Assembly (NCBI RefSeq): GCF_051278035.1
Contig: NZ_JBNMNU010000003.1
Coordinates: forward strand, 11,552-75,551
DNA: 64,000 nt
Source: Clostridium_AD sp051278035
Lineage (GTDB): Bacteria; Bacillota; Clostridia; Clostridiales; Clostridiaceae
Direction of reading: 5' to 3'
Shown: positions 44,721 to 53,621 of the stretch, one piece after another
Position numbering within the stretch: position 1 is the first letter of the stretch
How the letters are laid out: every line of letters starts with the position of its first letter
Made by a program: the position numbers and the translations under genes
Notes under the pieces: generated by a model
What the model saw: the letters and a program-made list of their open reading frames with translations, nothing else
Databases searched by the model: none
What the model was told of the DNA's origin: nothing

Positions 44721-45817
44721 CCCAAATCTTTTAACCCTTGTTTTAGAATATTTGTAGCAGCATTTTCATCTCTATCGTGATTAGCACCACACTTACATAT
44801 CCATTTTCTAATAGACAAAAGTTTAACTTCCTTATTTTTAACGCCACATGCACAGTAAATTTGACTACTTGCAAACCATGGACTGATTTTATTATATGTT
44901 CTACCTTTCCAGATAGCTTTATACTCTAGTTGCCTTGTAAATTCTGACCATGAAACGTCAGCTATATTTTTAGCTAATTTATGATTTTTTATCATATTAG
45001 AAACTTGCAAGTCTTCTGAAATCATAACTTGGTTATCGTTAATAATCTTAGACGCCAGCTTATTTAAGAAATCTTTTCTAATATTAGATGTTTTCTCATG
45101 TAATTTAGCGATTTTAACGGTTTGTTTTTTATAATTATTACTATATTTAACCATATTGCATAATTGTCTTTGAAGTTTCGTAAGATTTTCTTCGTATTTT
45201 TCTAAAACTTTAGGTCTTTTAACATGAACATTATTCGTGTCTATTAAAAATTCTTTTAACCCTAAGTCAAACCCTATTATATTGCTAATTATAGGCAACT
45301 GAATGTTCTCACATTCCACATTAAAACTTACGAAATACTTACCACTAGGTACTTTAGATATGGTGGCAAATAGTATCTTGCCGATAAATTTTCTGTGAAG
45401 TTTAGCCTTTATTGTGCCAAGCTTAGGCAATTGAACTAAATTATCATCAAACTTTGCTTTAATATTATTGTTAGTGAAATTGGTCATGTAAGAATAATTG
45501 TGGTCATGTTTTGATTTAAATTTAGAGAATCCTGAGTGTTCTTTAAAAAACTTTTTATAAGAACTATCTAAATTATATATTGAATTAGTTAAATCAAATT
45601 TATCCACATCTTTAAGCCATATAAATTCTTTTTTAAGCACTCAATTACAATAATTATTACAATCTATTTTAGACAAATATTTTTTGTCGACTTTATACGA
45701 ATTTATTTTTTTAGATAATATTTGATTATATACAAATCTACAGCATCCAAAGGTTTTACCCATCTGATTTTTTTGTTGTTCGGTAGGATATATTCTATAT
45801 TTAAAGCCTTTTAACAT
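44702..45817 (-). pseudogene. tnpB: tnpB (RNA-guided nuclease of IS200/IS605), interrupted by an in-frame TGA
   Basis: TnpB is the RNA-guided endonuclease ancestral to Cas12. The frame starts MLKGFKYRIYPTEQQKNQMG and would be about 372 codons, but it has a TGA at 45643-45641 between DCNNYCN and VLKKEFIWLKDVDKF. The remainder is open and keeps the RuvC residues (IIGFDLGLKEF, MISEDLQV, NHDRDENAATNIL) and the zinc finger CACGVKNKE/CKCGA. A GTG follows the TGA directly, so a 312-residue fragment could be made by reinitiation, without the N-terminal strand. Selenocysteine at this position is very unlikely. Confidence 0.85.
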
Positions 45818-46063
45818 AGATAAATTCACCTTCTTTCATCACTTAATTATACCATGCAAACATAGTACTATCAACGTTTAGTATATGTTATTTGAACATA
45901 TTTTATACAATAGAACCTAACACCACTAACTCATGACTGAAGTCACGAGAGTGCGTGGTGAGTCTTCAATTGTTTTAATCAAATATTAATGTTAATTTAT
46001 TTATATTATGATATAATCACAGTTAAAGATATATTATAAATTTAACAATTATACTGCATACGT

Positions 46064-46096
46064 AGGAACATGACAATAGTAAATTGTCATGTTCCT
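46064..46096 (+). other. 14-bp perfect hairpin in the leader of the CYTH operon
   Basis: AGGAACATGACAAT at 46064-46077 is matched exactly at 46083-46096 with a five-base loop. It lies 15-25 bases before the ribosome site of the next gene and has no T-run. It may affect mRNA stability or be an operator. The remaining sequence of 45961-46120 is AT-rich with no gene. Confidence 0.5.
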
Positions 46097-46120
46097 TAGG
46101 GACTTATAAGGAGGATTACT

Positions 46121-46669
46121 TTGAAAGAGATGGAAATTAGAATTATAGATATTAATGTAGAAGAAATTCGTAGAAAACTATTAAACATAAATGCCTCAAA
46201 AGTAAAAGAGGAAAATCAAATAAATAATATTTACGATTTTTCAGATAGGAGTCTACTCACAAACAAAGGCTATGCAAGAATACGCACAGTGAAAGACGAG
46301 CTAACAAACTCGACAATACACTATATTACCACAAAAAAACTTATAAGCCAGGAAAAGTACAAAATTATGGAAGAACACGAATCGGAAATTAAAGATGAAG
46401 TAGCTGCTAAAGGTATATTTGAATCCTTAGGTCTGATTCTTGTGCAATCAATAAAAAAATATAGAGAAAGCTATAAATATAAAAACACCCTCATTGAAAT
46501 AGACATAAACGAGAAGAAGTTCTGTCCCTTTCCTTATATAGAAATTGAAGGCAGCGACGAAACTGAAATTCAAGAAGTTATAGCCTTGCTCGGTTATAGC
46601 CTTTCTGATACTACCTCTAAATCTATTTATGAAATAATAGAATTAAAGAAACTGGAGAGTAAGCTATAA
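46121..46669 (+). CDS. CYTH domain protein (adenylate cyclase class IV/triphosphatase-like)
   Basis: The 182-residue protein shows the CYTH tunnel fold. The N-terminal EMEIRI replaces the usual ExExK, and ARIRTVK, HYITTKK, YKIMEEHESEI and SYKYKNTLIEIDINE supply the alternating charged residues. CYTH enzymes hydrolyse triphosphates or make cAMP with divalent metals; this one is closest to CyaB-like proteins of unknown substrate. The start is TTG at 46121, six bases after AGGAGG. An ATG at 46127 is too far. It heads a four-gene operon, overlapping the next gene by one base. Confidence 0.8.
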   Translation: MKEMEIRIIDINVEEIRRKLLNINASKVKEENQINNIYDFSDRSLLTNKGYARIRTVKDELTNSTIHYITTKKLISQEKYKIMEEHESEIKDEVAAKGIFESLGLILVQSIKKYRESYKYKNTLIEIDINEKKFCPFPYIEIEGSDETEIQEVIALLGYSLSDTTSKSIYEIIELKKLESKL

Positions 46670-47595
46670 TGTTTGGGTATGTAACTCCTTGTAAAATGGA
46701 AATGAAAATTGTTGACTTTGAAAAATTTAAAGCTTACTATTGTGGCCTTTGCCACTCTATTAAAGATAATTTTGGTAACCTACCAAGACTTACACTAAAT
46801 TTCGATATGACTTTCTTAGCTATACTGTTAGACTCGCTTTCAGAGTGCAAATGCGATTTTACCCAGTTTAAATGCGCACTTCATCCACTAAAAAAAAGAG
46901 TTAAGATTAATAACAACGAAGCTTTAGATTATGCGGCGTTTTGTAATATTACTTTAGCCTATTATAAACTAATGGATGATGTTCAAGATAATAAAACAAT
47001 GAAAAGCAAAGTTTTTTCAATGTTTTTGAAGAACTATTTACGCAGCCCAAAAGTAGAATATAAAGATATAATGAATTACACGAGTGAAAAACTTTTATTA
47101 CTAAATACTTTAGAAACAACCTATGACGATATATCTATAGATGAACAGCTATCCATAGATGAATTATCTGATGTTTTTGCTGATTTAACAGGCACTATAA
47201 TATCATTTTATTATAAAGATGCACCCTTTAAAGAAGATTTATATTGGCTAGGATATAATTTAGGTAAATGGGTATACATTATAGATGCCTATGATGATTT
47301 AGAAAAGGACATAAAAAGTAATTCTTTTAATGCTATAAATTCATTATTAAATACAGATAAATTAGAATTTGAAATTTTCTCTAAATTAATAGCACCAAGA
47401 ATTGATTTTATATTGACTAGTTGTGCTGAGCAATGTTTAACCTATTTAAATAAATTGCCAACGCTTAAAAATGAGAATATATTATATAATATACTTGAAC
47501 TAGGACTCATGGAAAAAATGGATAAGGTACTTGTTAACAAATTAGATATTAATTATTTAAAAGGAGTGGAATATAACGATGGCGAATCCCTATGA
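46669..47595 (+). CDS. DUF5685 family protein
   Basis: The 308-residue protein starts with MFGYVTPCKMEMKIVDFEKF and the paired cysteines YYCGLCHSIKD at about 25-34, typical of DUF5685. The rest is largely helical. LDDVQDN- and DAYDDLEKDIKS-like acidic clusters (YKLMDDVQDN, YIIDAYDDLEKDIKSN) recall the two Asp-rich regions of prenyl synthase folds, though no enzyme activity is known. It overlaps both neighbours by 1 and 17 bases. The family is found next to DnaJ-domain genes in clostridia. Confidence 0.8.
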   Translation: MFGYVTPCKMEMKIVDFEKFKAYYCGLCHSIKDNFGNLPRLTLNFDMTFLAILLDSLSECKCDFTQFKCALHPLKKRVKINNNEALDYAAFCNITLAYYKLMDDVQDNKTMKSKVFSMFLKNYLRSPKVEYKDIMNYTSEKLLLLNTLETTYDDISIDEQLSIDELSDVFADLTGTIISFYYKDAPFKEDLYWLGYNLGKWVYIIDAYDDLEKDIKSNSFNAINSLLNTDKLEFEIFSKLIAPRIDFILTSCAEQCLTYLNKLPTLKNENILYNILELGLMEKMDKVLVNKLDINYLKGVEYNDGESL

Positions 47596-48211
47596 AGTAC
47601 TTGGTGTAAGAGAAGGAACCTCTAAAGAAGATATTAAAAAAGCCTATAGAGAACAAGCAAAAAAATATCACCCTGATCAATATGGTGATAATCCACTAAA
47701 AGATTTAGCAGAAGAAAAAATGCAAGAACTTAATGAAGCCTATGACTCACTTATGAAAAATTCTGGCTCATCAAATAGCTACGAATCCTCAAATACTTAT
47801 AATTCCACCAACAATTATAATCCCTCCTCAAATGGTGATTATACAAGCAACAACATATACCAATCTGTAAGAATGGATTTAAATGGCGGTAATATTCCTT
47901 CAGCTGAGCAAAAATTAAGCACAATGAATACAAAAAATGCTGAATGGAATTATTTAATGGGGATGGTTCACCTAAAAAAAGGTTGGCATGATAGTGCATA
48001 TAGTTTTATTAGTATTGCTTGCAATCAAGAACCTAATAATGTTGAATATAGACAAACCTTTAACTCACTAAATAAGCGAAACTCTAATTATAGAGACAAC
48101 TATTACGGAAGACGTAATAATAATCCTAACATGGGTAACTTATGCATTAATTTATGGTGTGCAGACAGTCTTTGTGAATGTTTAGGAGGAGATTTTATTG
48201 ACTGCTGTTAA
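47579..48211 (+). CDS. DnaJ domain protein with a cysteine-rich C-terminus
   Basis: Residues 3-65 are a J domain with the essential HPD tripeptide (EQAKKYHPDQYGDN). A low-complexity Ser/Asn/Tyr linker follows at about 65-100, then a TPR-like region (AEWNYLMGMVHLKKGWHDSA), and a tail with five cysteines in CINLWCADSLCECLGG and DCC. A J domain would recruit DnaK to a client. The operon context (CYTH, DUF5685) is conserved but unexplained. Confidence 0.88.
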   Translation: MANPYEVLGVREGTSKEDIKKAYREQAKKYHPDQYGDNPLKDLAEEKMQELNEAYDSLMKNSGSSNSYESSNTYNSTNNYNPSSNGDYTSNNIYQSVRMDLNGGNIPSAEQKLSTMNTKNAEWNYLMGMVHLKKGWHDSAYSFISIACNQEPNNVEYRQTFNSLNKRNSNYRDNYYGRRNNNPNMGNLCINLWCADSLCECLGGDFIDCC

Positions 48212-48237
48212 GCTTGTTTATTTAGGAGATGGTTTTT

Positions 48238-48735
48238 ATGAAATCTAACAATATTGCTAAGGGGGGTATATTCGCAGCCCTTAGTTTGATATTACTATAT
48301 TTTTCTTCTATTTTCCCTACAAATAGATTATTTCTATTAGGTATAGCTTCTTGTCTAATTCCTCTTTCCATTTTATTAACAAGTATAAAAAATACTATTG
48401 TGGTATACACTACTATATCAATTCTTAGTTTATTTATTATACCTTCAAAGCTTATAAGCATAGCCTATATATTGATTTTTGGATCCTACGGCTTTGTAAA
48501 ATATTATATAGAAAAACTTCGGAGTACAATTTTAGAAATTATACTTAAATTATTATATTTTAATATAATTTTCGCAATAATTATATCTATATATAAATTA
48601 GTAATATTAAATCTTCCTAATATAAATATATATTTATTAATACTACTTATGGATTTTTGCTTCATAGTGTATGATTATACCATTACTGCTTTTATATCCT
48701 ATGCAAATAATAATCTTATTAAAAAATTCAGATAA
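48238..48735 (+). CDS. Predicted polytopic membrane protein, unknown function
   Basis: The 165-residue protein has five to six hydrophobic helices (GGIFAALSLILLYFSSIFP, LFLLGIASCLIPLSILLTSI, IYLLILLMDFCFIVYDYTI). The pattern resembles the small membrane subunits found behind DnaJ-type genes and is reminiscent of DUF2232-like proteins, but I cannot assign a family. ATG at 48238 lies nine bases after AGGAG. It is the last gene before the leuS T-box. Confidence 0.7.
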   Translation: MKSNNIAKGGIFAALSLILLYFSSIFPTNRLFLLGIASCLIPLSILLTSIKNTIVVYTTISILSLFIIPSKLISIAYILIFGSYGFVKYYIEKLRSTILEIILKLLYFNIIFAIIISIYKLVILNLPNINIYLLILLMDFCFIVYDYTITAFISYANNNLIKKFR

Positions 48736-48835
48736 GTTATCGTTTCTAAATGTGGTCTTGACATAAAATTCTATTTAAATTATAATTGGTAATAATAAAG
48801 TATAAAATAATCATAACAAAATAAAAACTTTAACT

Positions 48836-49073
48836 CGGAGTAGTAGTATTTTTATCATTTCAAAGAGAGCTGCTGTGGCTGTGAAGCAGTAATGATATAA
48901 TATGAACTTACCTATTATCTTACTTTTAAAAGTAAGAGCTTGCTTTAAGGCAAGAAGTTACTTGTAAAAACAAGTACGGTTAAAACCGTTATATTTTTAA
49001 GTGAGGCGTAATGCCTAATTAGAGTGGTACCGCGGAATATTACTTTCGTCTCTTCATTGAGATGAGGTTTTTT
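48836..49073 (+). promoter_or_regulatory. T-box leader of leuS (leucine specifier CUU)
   Basis: The leader has the stem I motif AGAGAGC, a specifier region GAACTTACC with CTT (Leu) at 48907-48909, and the T-box AGAGTGGTACCGCG at 49021-49034. TGGT within it fits the acceptor end of tRNA-Leu with discriminator A. A terminator follows at about 49045-49073 (CGTCTC/GAGATG plus eight T). Uncharged tRNA-Leu would prevent termination. It lies 35 bp before leuS. Confidence 0.92.
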
Positions 49074-49107
49074 TTGTTTTCATTTAGATTTACAAGGAGG
49101 AATAATA

Positions 49108-51543
49108 ATGGCAAAATACAATACAACTATCGATAAAAAATGGCAACAGAAATGGGAAGAAACAAATCTTTATAAATTTGATGAAACTAAAATCGAAAAA
49201 AAATTATATGTGCTTGAAATGTTTTCCTATCCATCTGGAAGCCAATTACATGCTGGTCACTGGTTCAATTATGGCCCTGTAGATACTTGGGCTAGGATGA
49301 AAAAAATGCAGGGTTACAATGTGTTTCAACCAATGGGCTTTGATGCTTTTGGTCTACCTGCTGAAAATTATGCAATAAAAACAGGAGTGCATCCAAAGGA
49401 TTCTACAGAGCAAAATATTATTACAATGAAAAAACAATTAAAAGATATGGGCGCAATGTTTAATTGGGATCATGAAGTTGTAACTTGCCGTCCAGATTAT
49501 TATAAATGGACTCAATGGTTGTTTTTAAAACTTTTTGAAAGTGGTCTTGCTTACAGGAAAAAAGCACCTGTAAATTGGTGCCCTAGCTGTAATACAGTAC
49601 TTGCAAATGAACAGGTAGTAGATGGTGCTTGTGAGCGATGTGACACTGAGGTTACTAAAAAGAACTTAACCCAGTGGTTTTTTAAAATTACTGACTATGC
49701 TGATGAACTACTAGAAAAGCTTGATACCTTGGATTGGCCTGAAAAAACTAAAGCAATGCAAAAACATTGGATAGGGAAGTCTACTGGTGCTAATGTCGAC
49801 TTTAAAGTATTAGATACAGATATAGACTTTAGTGTGTTCACTACAAGAGTGGATACTCTATACGGAGTTTCATATGTGGTATTCGCCCCTGAAAATGATC
49901 TTGTAGACGCTCTCACTAAAAAAGAATATAAAGCTGATGTTGAATCTTATAAAAATGAAGCTAAAAAACAATCAGAAATAGAAAGGCAATCTATTTCAAG
50001 AGATAAGACCGGTGTATTCACCGGTTCCTATGCCATTAATCCTATTAACGGAAGAAAAATTCCTATTTGGGTTGCGGACTACGTTCTAAACACCTATGGA
50101 ACTGGCGCAGTAATGGCTGTTCCTGCCCATGATGATAGAGATTTCGCCTTTGCTACCAAATATAATTTACCTATAGAAAGGGTTATTGCTGGTGGAGAAA
50201 ATCTTCCTTACACTGAACATGGCAAAATGGTGAATAGTGAAGAGTTTGACGGTTTATCCACAATCGACGGAATTGAAGCCATAGTTGAAAAATTAGAAAA
50301 ACTGGGCCAAGGATCGGGTAAAGTCAACTTTAGACTTCGTGATTGGTTAGTTTCAAGACAAAGATATTGGGGCGCTCCTATTCCAATAATTCATTGTGAT
50401 AAATGTGGTGCTGTACCTGTTCCTGAAGATCAGCTACCTGTAGAACTACCTTATGACGTAGACTTCGCACCTGATGGGGATTCACCTTTAGCTAAATGTG
50501 AAGATTTCATAAATGTCCCTTGCCCAGTTTGTGGTGCCCCTTCGCATCGCGAGGCCGATACCTTAGACACATTTGTTTGTTCTTCTTTCTACTATTTAAG
50601 ATATGTAGATAACAAAAATAGTGAAATTGCTTTTGATAAAGACTTAATAAACAAAATGCTTCCTGTAGACAAATACGTAGGTGGCCCTGAACATGCTTGT
50701 ATGCACTTACTTTATGCAAGATTTATCACAAAGGCGCTTCGTGATATGGGATATTTAAGTTTTGATGAACCCTTCAAATCACTTACTCACCAGGGTTTAA
50801 TTTTAGGACCAGATGGCTTAAAAATGAGTAAATCTAAGGGAAATACTATATCTCCAGACGAGTATATAAAAGAGTTTGGATCCGACGCCTTTAGAATGTA
50901 CCTAATGTTTGGTTTTGGTTATACTGATGGTGGTGCTTGGAGTGATGACGGTATAAAAGCTATGGGAAGGTTCATTGAAAGAATTGAAAGAGCTATAGAA
51001 TCCGGAATAGAAGAGATTTCAAAAGAGTGCAACAATAGAACCTCTGTAGACAATGCAGATAAAGAATTAAACTATTGGAGGCATTTTGCAATAAAAGGAG
51101 TTTCTGAAGATGCAGAAAAACTTCAATTTAATACCGCTATTGCAAGGCTTATGGAACTTACAAATGCCCTTTCAAAGTATGTTACAGAAGAGAATATAAA
51201 TAAAAAGTTCTTAAAGGAAGTACTTGTAGATTACCTTAAGCTTATAGCTCCTTTTGCTCCTCACTTTGCAGAAGAAAATTGGGAAACCTTAGGTATGGGC
51301 TACTCTATATTCAACCAAACTTGGCCTGAATTTGATGCAAGTGCTCTAATTAAAGATGAAATAGAAATAGCACTTCAAGTAAATGGAAAAATAAAATCTA
51401 AAATAATTGTATCGCAAGACTTGGATGAAGAAGGTATAAAAGAAGTTTCTCTTAAAGATGAAACAGTAATTGCTGCACTAGAAGGAAAAACTGTACGCAA
51501 GGTTATTGTAATTAAGGGACGCCTAGTTAATATAGTAGTTTAA
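49108..51543 (+). CDS. leuS: Leucyl-tRNA synthetase
   Basis: This class I synthetase charges tRNA-Leu. The 811-residue protein has the HIGH motif in SQLHAGHWFNYGP at about 47, a zinc ribbon (CPSCNTVLANEQVVDGACE), and the editing (CP1) domain with TTRVDTLYGVSYVVFAPEN and GTGAVMAVPAHDDRDFAFA. KMSKSKGN lies at about 571, and a C-terminal anticodon-binding domain with a beta-grasp end (EIALQVNGKIKSKI) completes it. ATG at 49108 follows AAGGAGG. The T-box leader controls it. Confidence 0.98.
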   Translation: MAKYNTTIDKKWQQKWEETNLYKFDETKIEKKLYVLEMFSYPSGSQLHAGHWFNYGPVDTWARMKKMQGYNVFQPMGFDAFGLPAENYAIKTGVHPKDSTEQNIITMKKQLKDMGAMFNWDHEVVTCRPDYYKWTQWLFLKLFESGLAYRKKAPVNWCPSCNTVLANEQVVDGACERCDTEVTKKNLTQWFFKITDYADELLEKLDTLDWPEKTKAMQKHWIGKSTGANVDFKVLDTDIDFSVFTTRVDTLYGVSYVVFAPENDLVDALTKKEYKADVESYKNEAKKQSEIERQSISRDKTGVFTGSYAINPINGRKIPIWVADYVLNTYGTGAVMAVPAHDDRDFAFATKYNLPIERVIAGGENLPYTEHGKMVNSEEFDGLSTIDGIEAIVEKLEKLGQGSGKVNFRLRDWLVSRQRYWGAPIPIIHCDKCGAVPVPEDQLPVELPYDVDFAPDGDSPLAKCEDFINVPCPVCGAPSHREADTLDTFVCSSFYYLRYVDNKNSEIAFDKDLINKMLPVDKYVGGPEHACMHLLYARFITKALRDMGYLSFDEPFKSLTHQGLILGPDGLKMSKSKGNTISPDEYIKEFGSDAFRMYLMFGFGYTDGGAWSDDGIKAMGRFIERIERAIESGIEEISKECNNRTSVDNADKELNYWRHFAIKGVSEDAEKLQFNTAIARLMELTNALSKYVTEENINKKFLKEVLVDYLKLIAPFAPHFAEENWETLGMGYSIFNQTWPEFDASALIKDEIEIALQVNGKIKSKIIVSQDLDEEGIKEVSLKDETVIAALEGKTVRKVIVIKGRLVNIVV

Positions 51544-51559
51544 TAATTCTCATTATAAA

Positions 51560-51599
51560 AGGATAGTAGAGTATCTTATATCTAAGACTCTACTATCCT
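51560..51599. terminator. Terminator between leuS and the convergent alarmone synthetase gene
   Basis: AGGATAGTAGAGT pairs perfectly with ACTCTACTATCCT around a 14-base loop. T-rich sequence follows on the plus strand. Confidence 0.75.
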
Positions 51600-51626
51600 A
51601 TTTGTGTTTAAAAAGGTTTTATAACA

Positions 51627-52424
51627 TTAAGCCCCATACATATCTAACGTTTTTTGAGTTGCTTTAAGCAAATTACTAAGCTCAAAAACTTCTCCTTCCC
51701 CTTCTTCCACTAACTTATTTAATTGCTCTCTATATCTAGTTGCATCAGTTAATTTCCCGAGAGAAGAAAGCATAATAACATTATTCATTATATCTGATAC
51801 CAAATTAGACTTTACCTCAAACAGTTTTTGTGCATCTTTAATTTCATCTTTAATTTCTAACATCTGCTGATCTAACTGAAAAGCAGCATCTGCAGCGTTT
51901 TTAAGTTTTTCTCTTATATGCTCTGGAATATCATGTTTATATTTATAATTTAGCGAATGCTCAACTGTAGCCCAAAAATTCATTGCCAAAGTTCTAATTT
52001 GAAACTCAGCTAGTATTTCCCTTTGACCATCCGATAAGTTCACAGGATACTTCATAATCATATGATAGCTTCTATACCCACTACCTTTTACATTTGCAAC
52101 ATAATCTTTTTCATAAACTATCTGCATATCACTTCTTTGACGAATTAAATTTACCACCTTATCAATGTCATCTACAAATTGACACATTATTCTTATACCT
52201 GCTATATCTTCCATTTCTAATTCAATTCTCTCCAAAGGAATAGCAAATTTATTAGCTTTTTCAAGAATACTAGATATTTCTTTAACCCTTCCTGTAACAA
52301 ACTCTATAGGTGAATAGTCATTTTTATGTCTATATTCTCTCCTTATGCTTTTGAACTTAACTTTTAATTCTTCTACTGCTTGTTCATAAGGGATTAAAAA
52401 TCTTTTCCACTCTCTTATTGCCAT
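51627..52424 (-). CDS. relQ: Small alarmone synthetase, RelQ/YjbM-like GTP pyrophosphokinase
   Basis: The 265-residue enzyme makes (p)ppGpp from ATP and GTP/GDP. It has WKRFLIPYEQAVEELKVKFK at the N-terminus and the synthetase core: ARVKS-like DIAGIRIMCQFVDDIDKVVN, KGSGYRSYHMIMKYPV with the G-loop Tyr, EFQIRTLAMNFWATVEHSLN and YKYKHDIPE. It lacks a hydrolase domain and the TGS/ACT regulatory region of long RSH enzymes. ATG at 52424 has AAAGGA eight bases upstream. It is divergent from the DUF2225 gene. Confidence 0.9.
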   Translation of the reverse strand: MAIREWKRFLIPYEQAVEELKVKFKSIRREYRHKNDYSPIEFVTGRVKEISSILEKANKFAIPLERIELEMEDIAGIRIMCQFVDDIDKVVNLIRQRSDMQIVYEKDYVANVKGSGYRSYHMIMKYPVNLSDGQREILAEFQIRTLAMNFWATVEHSLNYKYKHDIPEHIREKLKNAADAAFQLDQQMLEIKDEIKDAQKLFEVKSNLVSDIMNNVIMLSSLGKLTDATRYREQLNKLVEEGEGEVFELSNLLKATQKTLDMYGA

Positions 52425-52525
52425 CTCCTCAGTCCTTTATATAATATTTGATATTTATTCGAATGTAGAATTAGTGCTTAGAAACTTTTGAGTCTAATTT
52501 ATATTAATATAATATTTCTATTAAT

Positions 52526-52569
52526 TTTCTGTTATAATTAATTTAATAGTAAATTAATTATAACAGAAA
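52526..52569. repeat. 20-bp perfect palindrome in the relQ-DUF2225 divergent gap
   Basis: Bases 52526-52545 (TTTCTGTTATAATTAATTTA) are matched exactly by 52550-52569, with a four-base centre. Each arm contains TTATAAT, which is a -10-like box on both strands. It lies between two divergent genes, so it is not a terminator and may combine back-to-back promoters with an operator. Confidence 0.6.
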
Positions 52570-52640
52570 TTGTTTAAGTAAAAAATACCATATCATATAA
52601 ACTAATAATACCACAATAAACTTTGTTTTGAGGTGATTTA

Positions 52641-53528
52641 ATGGATAAAAAAATATTTTCTGGTCTAGAGTATATGGGTTTTAATAATATCGAAGATATT
52701 AAAGTCTATAATAATAAAACTGATAATGCGAACGAAAAAAATGAAGAGAAAAATGTAAAGTCGCTCTTATATAATAAAGAAATTACTTGCCCAGTATGTG
52801 ATCATTTGTTTAAAGCGGTCACAGTAAAATCTTCTGCTTACAGAATGGTAAAAAAAGATAGCGACTTTTTTATTAGGTATTCGCTAATTAATCCTTATTT
52901 CTACGATGTTTGGGTTTGTAATTCTTGCGGATATTCAGCAATGAAAATAGATTTTTACACCATAAGAAGTACAGGCATTGAACGAGTACAAAAGTCTATT
53001 ACGTCCAAGTGGAACGGAAGAATGTATCCAGAAGTTTATGATGTACATATTGCCATTGAAAGATATAAACTAGCCCTTTTAAATTACGTTGTTACCAATG
53101 CAAAATCAAGTAAGAAAGCAATAACTTGTATTAAACTTGCATGGATGTACAGGCTTATAGATACTCCAGATGCTAAAGAAATGGAACAAATATTTTTGAA
53201 GGAGGCTTTAGATGGCCTTAATGATGCATATTACGCTGAATCATTCCCCCTCTATGGCATGGATAAATACAGCGCTATGTATCTTATTGGAGAGTTAAAT
53301 AGACGAATCGGTCACACAGAGAATTCTTTAGTTTGGTTTAGTAATCTAATAACAACTCCTAATGTTAAGCAGAATTTAAAAGAACTTGCACGAGACATGA
53401 AGGACTTAATTCGCGAAGAAGCCGAATTATTAGTTTCCAGTTGTAATCTAAACAAATCTTCTACCGAAAACTTTGAAGCACCGGAAACCATTAAGAAATC
53501 CGGATTCTTTTCTAGAATGTTTAAATGA
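52641..53528 (+). CDS. DUF2225 family protein
   Basis: The 295-residue protein has a zinc-ribbon-like pair, ITCPVCDHLFKAVTVKS at about 49-66 and VWVCNSCGYSAMKIDFYT at about 92-110, and then a helical TPR-like region (ERYKLALLNYVVTNAKSSKK, YSAMYLIGELNRRIGHTENS). This is the DUF2225 architecture. It is a cytoplasmic protein of unknown role, frequent in clostridia. ATG at 52641 follows GAGGTGA. The tail RMFK with a basic end is typical. Confidence 0.88.
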   Translation: MDKKIFSGLEYMGFNNIEDIKVYNNKTDNANEKNEEKNVKSLLYNKEITCPVCDHLFKAVTVKSSAYRMVKKDSDFFIRYSLINPYFYDVWVCNSCGYSAMKIDFYTIRSTGIERVQKSITSKWNGRMYPEVYDVHIAIERYKLALLNYVVTNAKSSKKAITCIKLAWMYRLIDTPDAKEMEQIFLKEALDGLNDAYYAESFPLYGMDKYSAMYLIGELNRRIGHTENSLVWFSNLITTPNVKQNLKELARDMKDLIREEAELLVSSCNLNKSSTENFEAPETIKKSGFFSRMFK

Positions 53529-53547
53529 TGAAAACACAAAAAATAAA

Positions 53548-53594
53548 TATGACTATTAAATTTATTGTCCACACAAACAAATCTAATAGTCATA
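53548..53594. terminator. Terminator between DUF2225 and convergent phosphoesterase genes
   Basis: TATGACTATTA at 53548-53558 pairs with TAATAGTCATA at 53584-53594 across a 25-base loop. It lies between two convergent genes. Confidence 0.6.
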
Positions 53595-53621
53595 CTTATC
53601 CACAATATATTAACTTTTATG

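Larger units (their letters stand above)
44546..45960 (-). mobile_element. TnpB-only IS200/IS605-type element
   Basis: The element carries a tnpB gene and no tnpA. Both ends have subterminal hairpins with the same core: CACATGACT/AGTCACGTG at 44546-44565 (right end) and CATGACT/AGTCACG inside CACCAC/GTGGTG at 45921-45960 (left end). Each has one G-U-type mismatch, and the loop is GA. There are no terminal inverted repeats, in line with the single-strand mechanism of the family. Exact cleavage points cannot be fixed; the true ends may lie 5-15 bases beyond these coordinates. It needs TnpA from elsewhere. Confidence 0.85.

Noticed and set aside
45641..45643. Selenocysteine codon in tnpB
   Set aside because: TnpB proteins have no selenocysteine at this place; the TGA most simply derives from CGA, CAA or TGG by a point mutation.
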